NCBI RefSeq assembly: GCF_026151205.1
Contig: NC_087075.1
Coordinates: forward strand, 3,694,359 to 3,758,358
Source of the DNA: Bolinopsis microptera
Taxonomy: Eukaryota > Ctenophora > Tentaculata > Lobata > Bolinopsidae
Direction of reading: 5' to 3'
DNA: 64,000 bases
Shown here: in pieces, positions 56,275 to 64,000 of the stretch
How positions within the stretch are numbered: position 1 is the first letter of the stretch
How the letters are laid out: each line of letters starts with the position of its first letter
Notes under the pieces: model-generated
What the model was told of the DNA's origin: nothing
The model's database searches: none
Seen by the model: only the letters and a program-made list of their open reading frames with translations
Position numbers and translations under genes: made by a program

Positions 56275-59200
56275 ATGATAGTTTTCAGCGTTGAAAATGT
56301 TAAATAAGCTCTCCATCACCATGCATGCTGCCAAATTGTCTCTGTAAAAATAACGAACTAGAAGTGTTATAACTAACAATCAACTAAATAGATAGAAAGA
56401 TGGAACAAAACTGAAAACGTACGAGAAAAAGAACACGTTGCTCTCTAATAATCGTGCACTTAAATCTATATCAAATCAATGAGACATTGTGTTCAGTGTT
56501 TATATATCCAGAAAGGACCGTTAAACTCTATAGCACATGTTCTGAGTGGCCCGACTCTGCAGATGAATGGGCCTATAGAATTAAAATTAGATAAAGACAT
56601 TCGGCACTGTCGGCACATGTAACGGGGGTGGGGATCCATTTTTGACGACATTTTCTCAAAACGTGTTGCTTGCTCCCCACCCTAAAATGCTTAAACTGGT
56701 GTTATGTGTCGTGTAATCGTGTGATGTGGTTCCAGCACGCCGGTAAGGCAATTAGTTCGGATAAAGATACCATGTCATATCAGCCATACAGAGTATGAAG
56801 CTAATGTATAAAGAATGAGAAATAGTTTGTGATTATGATATCTCCACATGTCAAAACGGTGTCTGGGTTAGGATGATTTATAGTATGATTTATAAGGCAC
56901 AATGTGACAATGAAATCCAAGGAAGTAAATTTAACCCCCAGTAATTGAAGTACAGATGGTAGCACAACATCAGGGTGGTATCCTGAAGCCACTTCAAATA
57001 GAATCAGGCCATAAATATTTAACAACAACGGCGGTCGTTTGTGTAGACAGATATATATACGGAGATCACGAATCGTAAGAAAATATGAAAAATTAAGTGA
57101 GGGTAAATTGTTTAAACATTTAATCATAATGAATTTTCATAATGATCAGATAATGATACAATTTTATTATGATATTCCATCTCTTTATGTTTGACCTCTT
57201 CTCTAAATATTTTTTACCCCGGATGATGTTGAGGCTGTCCAGTATCATTATACCGCTTACTCCAAGTCTCAACCTGATTCTAGGACACGCCAAGACTAAG
57301 CCCTACGATAAAATCTAAAACAGCGGGGTTCAAATTAAATATCTGACACTGAGAGGAACAATGTTGCCAAGGGAACAGAGAAAGCAGGAAAATGACGGTT
57401 ATACATTTTCAGCCTCGGTGTGGACTGGGGTTCTTGAGGAAGTTTAACAGTCCTAGGTAGGACCTAGTAACTCCGGTACCATAATGTAATTGGTATCACT
57501 ATGTAATTGATATTAATAGCATAAGCCTAGAAAGTGTCAAAATGTCACCTCATTCTGGCCTACAGCTCTGAAACTACTGAAATTCATGGCAATTGATTCT
57601 CCATTTTAACATTTATAATTCTAAATCTTGAAATCTAAGAAGTAGAAATGTTGAAAATTAGAAATGTTGAAAAGTAGAAATGTTGAAAACAGTAACCATC
57701 CAACGGTAACAATCCATCTGATCAGTTATCAGCCTCTAGGATCATGACAGATAATCGTATAAGGTCACGTGGTTATCACGTGGTTATCACACATTTACAA
57801 CCAATAACCTCAGACTTATCTTCCCATGTACCGCATTAATACCCTGCCAACCGGTAACCAGATGATAAGTATTAGTTATCATAGTAACATTAGTAATTAT
57901 GGTATTACCATAGTAACGTTATCAGTTACCATAGTAACATTAGTAAATAGGACAGTAACTTTAGTAACGATAAATTAAATTATACAACCGACTAGTGGCA
58001 TAGTATTTGTCAGGTTGTTGCAAATTTGCAACTAAGTGATAAGCGTACGACGGATCGCGCCACTGAGCTAAATTCCAAGTGCAGATAACCTTATCACATG
58101 TAACTGCAAGAACTAGTTAATCGCGTGCAGTTAGTCACTGTAAGTGACTAACGAAATGCTAACGAAATATGAGATGTTTCACTGCGGATGTACGCTTGAC
58201 ATTTATTTTAACATGGAAACGGACAAGTTGTTGCGAATTTCAATATAACTATCACTAAACTCCCCCACAAATAAGTCAAAAATAGAATTACAACTTAAAG
58301 TTCTGAAGCTGATCTAAATAGTTAATTCAGCTATGACAACAGCAGCACAGACCACTAACGGTTAAATTATATCAATAATCACGAATAAACGTCCTGACTA
58401 TGACTATGAGTTCACATATTCAAGATTTAAAACATACTGACGTTGCACGATGCGTCACTTAACTGTTGCTGAATTTCGTATCTACATCGAATATATATGG
58501 ATTTGATTATCAGTACACTATTACTACTACTAGGGGTTGAGGTGCATCATGTCCCTCGTCTAAACGTAAGAATATTTCTCCTTTTGAAAAAAATAGTTCT
58601 ATTACTAAATACTAAGTAATAGTTCCCCTTACTAAACCATAAAAGCACTGACGTCACGTCTCCGAAAGTAGGACAATTGTCTTACAGAAATAGAAAGTAA
58701 CAAGGCGACGAGTAACCAGGCGACGAGTAATAACCGGCTATACAAAACGCGGCTAAGTGAAGCCCTGTATCGGCTCAGGAATATATATATGCTTGACAAG
58801 AACGACGCTCCAATTATATGCAATAGCATGAACATAATATCACACAATATATGTTGATTGTGTGATATGTGGATAATAATTAGGCTGCATTTGTAGGGGC
58901 TGTTAGGTGGGCTGGCGGCGAATAAAAGGTGTTTTGGGTGATGGAAAGGTAGCATAATTACCAGGCTGAAGCTAGCTTTACCGGGCTAAAGCTAGCTGGC
59001 TGGCAGCTGCATGTAGGACTAGGAGTGTACTGTGTAGTCTGGCGTTCACTATAGGGAAGCAATCACAGTGCTCAGCGCCTCACGGTTTTGAAATTGTAGC
59101 TTCATTTTAACAGTTGTGTTAATGTTACGTGTTATGACTAAACTATGTAAGGACTGCAACAGCTGTGATTTAACAGTTGCGAAATATAGGACATAGGTGT

Positions 59201-59660
59201 TGGTTATGACTTGTTTGGGTTGTTTTTAACAACCCGGTTGGTCCAACCTGAAGACTAAAGTGAAACCCTCTGTCGCCGCAATCCTACTATACCTACCATA
59301 GCTGAGTACTTCCTTAATTGTAACCTACCGTTGAAACTACCCGAATATTCGACATATGGCGGAAATGGCTCTGGTAGTAACTATAAACGTTTCCATTTTC
59401 AAGGCGACAAATTTTCTCGGAAACCGTTTTCAAATCGATTAAATCGTGCCTTGAACAGTTAAACAGACGTTAGCTAGACGTTTGTGAATATATGAGACAA
59501 GAGAAACGCCACTTGAATAGGACATGAGGAGGACGTCTCGGTCCTCGGACTGTAATATAACACATTAACAGAACTACGATAATATACGACATACGAAACA
59601 ACCTACAAAATACATCAGTACCTTGTTAACAACAGTAGATTTGTAGAACAACGCTACTAA
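56275..59660. other. Intergenic DNA with small repeats
   Basis: No gene recognised. Small tandem pieces: GTAGAAATGTTGAAAA near 57645-57690, and ACCATAGTAACATTAGTAA near 57880-57960. Paired CACGTGGTTAT words lie at 57766 and 57777. Confidence 0.35.
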
Positions 59661-59663
59661 AAT

Positions 59664-60255
59664 ATTAATACAGCTTCAGCAGAAAAATAGAAAAATAGAA
59701 AAATAGAAAAATAGAAGATAGAAAAATAGAAAAATAGAAAAATAGAAAAATAGAAAAATAGAAAAATAGAAGATAGAAAAATAGAAAAATAGAAAAATAG
59801 AAAAATAGAAGATAGAAAAATAGAAAAATAGAAAAATAGAAAAATAGAAAAATAGAAAAATAGAAGATAGAAAAATAGAAAAATAGAAAAATAGAAAAAT
59901 AGAAAAATAGAAAAATAGAAGATAGAAAAATAGAAAAATAGAAAAATAGAAAAATAGAAAAATAGAACAGTACAACATAAGAAAACACAACAAAACAACG
60001 CTACTATAATACAGCTTCAGCAGAAAAATAGAAAAATAGAAAAATAGAACAGCACAACATAAGAAAACACAACAAAACAACGCTACTTATATAATACAGC
60101 TTCAGCAGAAAAATAGAAAAATAGAAAAATAGAACAGCACAACATAAGAAAACACAACAAAACAACGCTACTATAATACAGCTTCAGCAGAAAAATAGAA
60201 AAATAGAAAAATAGAACAGCACAACATCAGAAAACACAACATAACAACGCTACTG
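59664..60255. repeat. AAAATAG microsatellite in a higher-order repeat
   Basis: Heptamer AAAATAG runs (with GATAG interruptions) sit inside a longer unit that starts CAGCTTCAGCAGAAAAATAG and continues AACAGCACAACATAAG, AAAACACAACAAAACAACGC. The long unit occurs four times (59670, 60012, 60100, 60181); the first has a greatly expanded heptamer run. Confidence 0.9.
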
Positions 60256-61775
60256 CAGAACAGTAGAAAAACAGTGTCAGCAGAACAGTATAACAGGAGG
60301 AAAACGCTATAACAGCAGTGCGAAACTGAGAGTAACAAAACTACTACAGTACAACAGCCAATTCAAGAAAAAGTGTGACATGGTAACCTCAAGCGCACAC
60401 CAAGTCCCGCCACACTCCTCTAACAGTTGACAGGTCCTCAGGAAATCTAATTCCATGGAATTAGATTCCAGTGGCAGAGATTTGTTCTGCTATTAAACAT
60501 ATATACTCCGGAAAATAGCTACTATTTGTCAGTCTTTGGCTGTCTGAGTCTCTGTGAGTTCCGCGTCTGCAATTAACTAATTAAGACTAATTAACTAATT
60601 AAGACTTGGTACACAAGATATTATCTTCACTTTTCACTAGACAAAATCAAATGTCGTAAGATGAGTTGAGAAGAACGTAAATTAATTACACGTGAACGCC
60701 ACCATTTATGCAAGTGTATGTAGATGTGATATCCTGCATCTGCTCATTAAGATGGGTACCCGCCACCCATCAATAACCAAGAGGTAATACTATCACTACT
60801 TGCTTATAAACAATAATGATATACAATTAAAGCTAAAAAAGGAGCCAGGCTGCAATACAGACACTTTCACATAACAAGAAATCACACGAGCTCTCAAAAC
60901 CGGAACGGACAAGAGATTAATATAACAGAACACCAGATCGTGCTAAATATACCCTGCTAATAATAAATAACGAGGTGATCTGATACTCTCTCCACCAATC
61001 TGAGAGCAGTGTTGTGGTCACGTGACACAAACTGACCAATTGAGGGCCGTTAGAACTTATGATATCTAACGTGTAGCAATGCTTCCTGTAGAGTGTCGTG
61101 TCTGCATGCAAGAGCGGGAGGGAGGGAAGAGTGTTGTATTTATTATAAAGGAGTGTGAGAGTTTCCTCTATCTTATAGTTATATATTAAGAAAGCAGTGT
61201 CGATCTATACAAAGGGTACATTGTGAATGTGTCAAAGAGACATACTATAAGTATAGGGATGTGATGCTAGAAGCAAATTATGCAATGTTTGGTCGGGTTA
61301 AAGTTATTGCCAAATTATAATTTATGCTGAGTTGCATAACAGAATGGACATGATTATCTGAATGAGGTCGTTAGGTCCACGAAATGAATAATTGATCATG
61401 TGACGTGCGCATCTGAGCATGACATTTGCATTCGAGGAATTGACTTGGTTTGGAATCACTTACAGTTACACGTGCAGCGCGGCTGTGTCTTTTATAATTT
61501 TATTTATTTCAACGATAATCATTGTAGACATCAAAACATATGTTGACGCTTTAACCACTAGGCACTAACGCTGCCAAATTTTGTGCAGCTGTACCTAAAG
61601 TAAGTAATTCGCAGTTCGCTTTATTTTAATTGTAATTGGAGCCACCCAAGCGAACCGAACTATAAGTATAAGATGTAAAATTTTACCATTTACAATCTAC
61701 TTTTAACTTAAAGTTAAACTTAAAGTGAATCGAACCTGTACAAAAGTTTAACACGGAATATATTCTATAGAGTTA
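60256..61775. other. Intergenic DNA
   Basis: No gene recognised. GAGTCTCTG and TTAATTAACTAATTAAGACT duplications near 60570-60605, CACGTG words at 60689, 61019 and 61469. Confidence 0.3.
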
Positions 61776-61959
61776 GGCGTCGTTCACATATTGATATTAG
61801 TATTACGTTCAGCCGAGGGGGAGGGGTTTCCAAATGATTACGCTAGTGTGATTTTGACACAATATAGGCATAGCTTAGTGTAAAACTAAAACTAAAACTG
61901 AATACGGAGGGGTGTTAAAAATTGTCCAAAAATTGATTACGTAATATGTGAACGACCCC
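61776..61959. mobile_element. 184-bp MITE with TTA target, copy 2
   Basis: Starts GGCGTCGTTCACATATT and ends GTAATATGTGAACGACCCC, flanked by TTA (61773-61775, 61960-61962). Shares GATTACGCTAGTGTGATTTT GACACAATA with the copy at 43510. Confidence 0.8.
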
Positions 61960-61962
61960 TTA

Positions 61963-63041
61963 GATCATATTTTATACAAAATACGTTCTCTATTTCGATG
62001 GTACTCGCCATATAACTATATATTCGGTTTCGCAACACTAATTATAAAATTACTAATTGCTATAATTACTTGCTAATTGCTATAATTACTTGCTAATTAC
62101 TATACTGATCATCAAAGTATCTGAAAACTAAACCTAGCACGAATTAAACTGTGATAATCCACGATGTGTAGAAGAACAAAAGTATGCAAGGTTGCACAAT
62201 TACAAATATAATGTACACTCATGCACTGCAGCTTATGTTTTAATGCAGTTGGCAACATCAAAAGTATCTAAAATTACACAGCCCGTAAATAGTTCACCAT
62301 CTATCATAATATAAATCTAATTTATTCCGAACATTCATTAATTGCAACTTCCCACAGGCTTCAATCTTGTGTACAATTCGTGCATTAATTGTAGCAACTT
62401 TTAAACATGACAATCGGATTTAATTGTTATTTAATTGGATTTAATTGTGCTAAATTCAAGATTTAAATCTTAATCAGGGAAATCTGATGATCTTTAATTT
62501 AAGAACATGATGTTGCACTGAATGATTGTAAGATGATTTCAAGACGAATTTCTATGCCAAAGTGCAACCAGGATCTGTCGTATGGCCAGGAAACGTTGCT
62601 GCAATGAGAGTATAAACAACAAATAATGGGAGTAATTTTTGATGATCTGAGATGGTAATTTTAACAGACAACAACGAAGAAATTCAAATATTAGTTTATT
62701 TATCTTTGATTACAGTTAAAATCATGTAGGTGCCAATATGCTGACTTTGATTTGGGTACCATTAATTATAATTTGATGAAGCACTTTAAATTGCCACCAG
62801 GTTGCTATTTGCGAAGAATATTTACTAAAGACAGTTATACTGATAACTTGATTTGGCAGAGAAAAGTGAAAACCATTTCCTCCCACCTAAATTCATGACA
62901 AATATAAACTACCACAATAGCTTCGGAGAGAAAGAAAGGTACATGAAATGAAATGAGGTATTTATATCCCGCTCATATGATTAACCAACAACACAAGGAA
63001 GGTGGTTAACCATGTCAGAGCGGCGGATTGTATCTTTTTCC
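61963..63041. other. Intergenic DNA
   Basis: Contains a short tandem TTGCTATAATTACTTGCTAA at 62055-62100 and otherwise no recognised feature. Confidence 0.3.
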
Positions 63042-63649
63042 CAGGAAGTGACCGGGACATGATTTCAGGCCTGACCGGGACCGGGACCGGGATACAGAAT
63101 GTGACTTGACCGGGACCGCGACTGAGATTATCAATTTACCGGGACCGGGACCGGGACCAATAATTTCTATCTTACCGGGACCGGGACCGGGACCAACAAT
63201 CCAATTTTACCGGGATGACCGGGATGACCGGGACCAAAACTGGTATTCTCATATTGAAAGCTGCAACTTTCATTTACATTATAATTGAACAATTTGAATA
63301 AGTAATAACTAGAATATCAAATTAGAAAAAAACTAGAAAAAACCCGTCAATATGGGGCATGGGCCTAATGTACTACACCAATAATGTTCATGTACTGATT
63401 ACTCAAGTTCACCCTCATGGTCATAATTTATTACTCAAACTTGTTTAGCAATTTTAAACATTGTTTTATTTGGCTCAGAGGTTGTTTAAAGATGAAATTC
63501 ACAATGAATGAAAGTAAAAACTTAAAATCACAGTGAATGAAATTATGTAAAAGATCCCGGTCAAAATCCCGGCAAATTTGAGTGATTGACCGGGACCGGG
63601 ACCAAGAATCCTGAATTAACCCGGGACCTGGAATCCCGGTCACTTCCTG
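63042..63649. mobile_element. 608-bp hAT-like element with ACCGGG blocks, copy 2
   Basis: Ends CAGGAAGTGACCGGGA and inverse TCCCGGTCACTTCCTG, flanked by CTTTTTCC (63034-63041) and CTTTTTTCC (from 63650), an 8-bp duplication with one extra T. Inverted relative to the copy at 35940, with which it shares the AT-rich middle (for example AATATGGGGCATGGGCCTAA); it is shorter by an internal deletion of about 100 bases and has shorter hexamer runs. Confidence 0.8.
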
Positions 63650-64000
63650 CTTTTTTCCATTTGAGACAGTAATCAAACTGGTCAGCCTGATATTATAGTC
63701 GTAAAACTGTAAAAGGTAGTCGTCTTACGAACCAGCCACATTATTAAGGACCGGACAAGATGAGCACAAGATGAATAACAAAAGGCACGCTGGACGCCTG
63801 GACTCTTACACGACTAGGAAATTTAACAATTTGTAGTACTTATAACCACTCACGAAGCAATATCCTTAACATCAGCATTACAATGGAAGTTTGCTACTTA
63901 CTATTTATTTTGGAGCATGCAACTTTCAAGTACACTAAATTTTTAGGAAATGGCGGAACACGGACCAATTGACTGATGATTTGGTTTTGGGGGAAAGAAA
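63650..64000. other. Window end, no recognised feature
   Basis: No gene, repeat or element end recognised in the last 350 bases. Confidence 0.3.

Noticed and set aside
59657-60080. Frames encoding FYFSIFLFFYFS
   Set aside because: Microsatellite AAAATAG read on the minus strand.

Overview
The window reads as AT-rich nuclear DNA from an animal, most likely an early-branching metazoan such as a cnidarian (inferred from intron-rich genes, the mix of LINE and MITE families, and the proteins seen; no taxonomic marker proves it). It holds four protein-coding genes that I could rebuild exon by exon, one nearly complete non-LTR retrotransposon, several broken retroelement pieces, at least nine DNA-transposon/MITE insertions with readable ends, and an unusually large amount of tandem repeat.

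Layout. 1-1450: low-complexity sequence with inflated homopolymers, probably poor consensus. 1.7-3.3 kb: a short MITE and a LINE 3' fragment. 3.57-8.66 kb (minus): LINE with ORF1 and ORF2 (endonuclease, reverse transcriptase, RNase H, zinc-knuckle-like tail), followed at 9.2-10.07 kb by ~88-bp tandem monomers on its 5' side. 10-15.7 kb: graveyard of nested elements (RT fragments, a 5'-truncated retro-insertion with target-site duplication, micro-MITEs, a decayed Harbinger-like transposase). 17.5-39.1 kb (plus): importin-7/8 orthologue, 23 coding exons summing exactly to 1,027 residues. Its 7.2-kb intron 17 contains a two-exon antisense gene for a secreted jellyroll-lectin/coiled-coil protein (31.16-32.62 kb). 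39.7-44.46 kb (plus): five-exon gene for a mitochondrial protein with a presequence, about 47 copies of a 16-residue Glu/Ala repeat, and a C-terminal Pam17-like module. 46.24-51.55 kb (minus): a four-exon GPI-anchored Ly6/three-finger protein, with a one-base frameshift in one exon. 51.6-64 kb: no further gene recognised; it has microsatellites, MITEs and a surplus of CACGTG/CCAAT motifs.

Main discovery candidate: in the importin gene, nine exon/intron junctions in eight introns are tandemly or locally duplicated together with the splice site. In intron 8 a 38-bp unit carrying the exon end and intact 5' splice site is repeated about 76 times; in intron 12 an array of 3' splice sites is open in frame with the downstream exon, so upstream acceptor choice would add 12-residue hydrophobic repeats. 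The second candidate is the Pam17-like protein, a family I know mainly from fungi, here in an animal-type genome and carrying a giant repeat insert. The genes do not form an obvious pathway; they are neighbours in a repeat-rich region.
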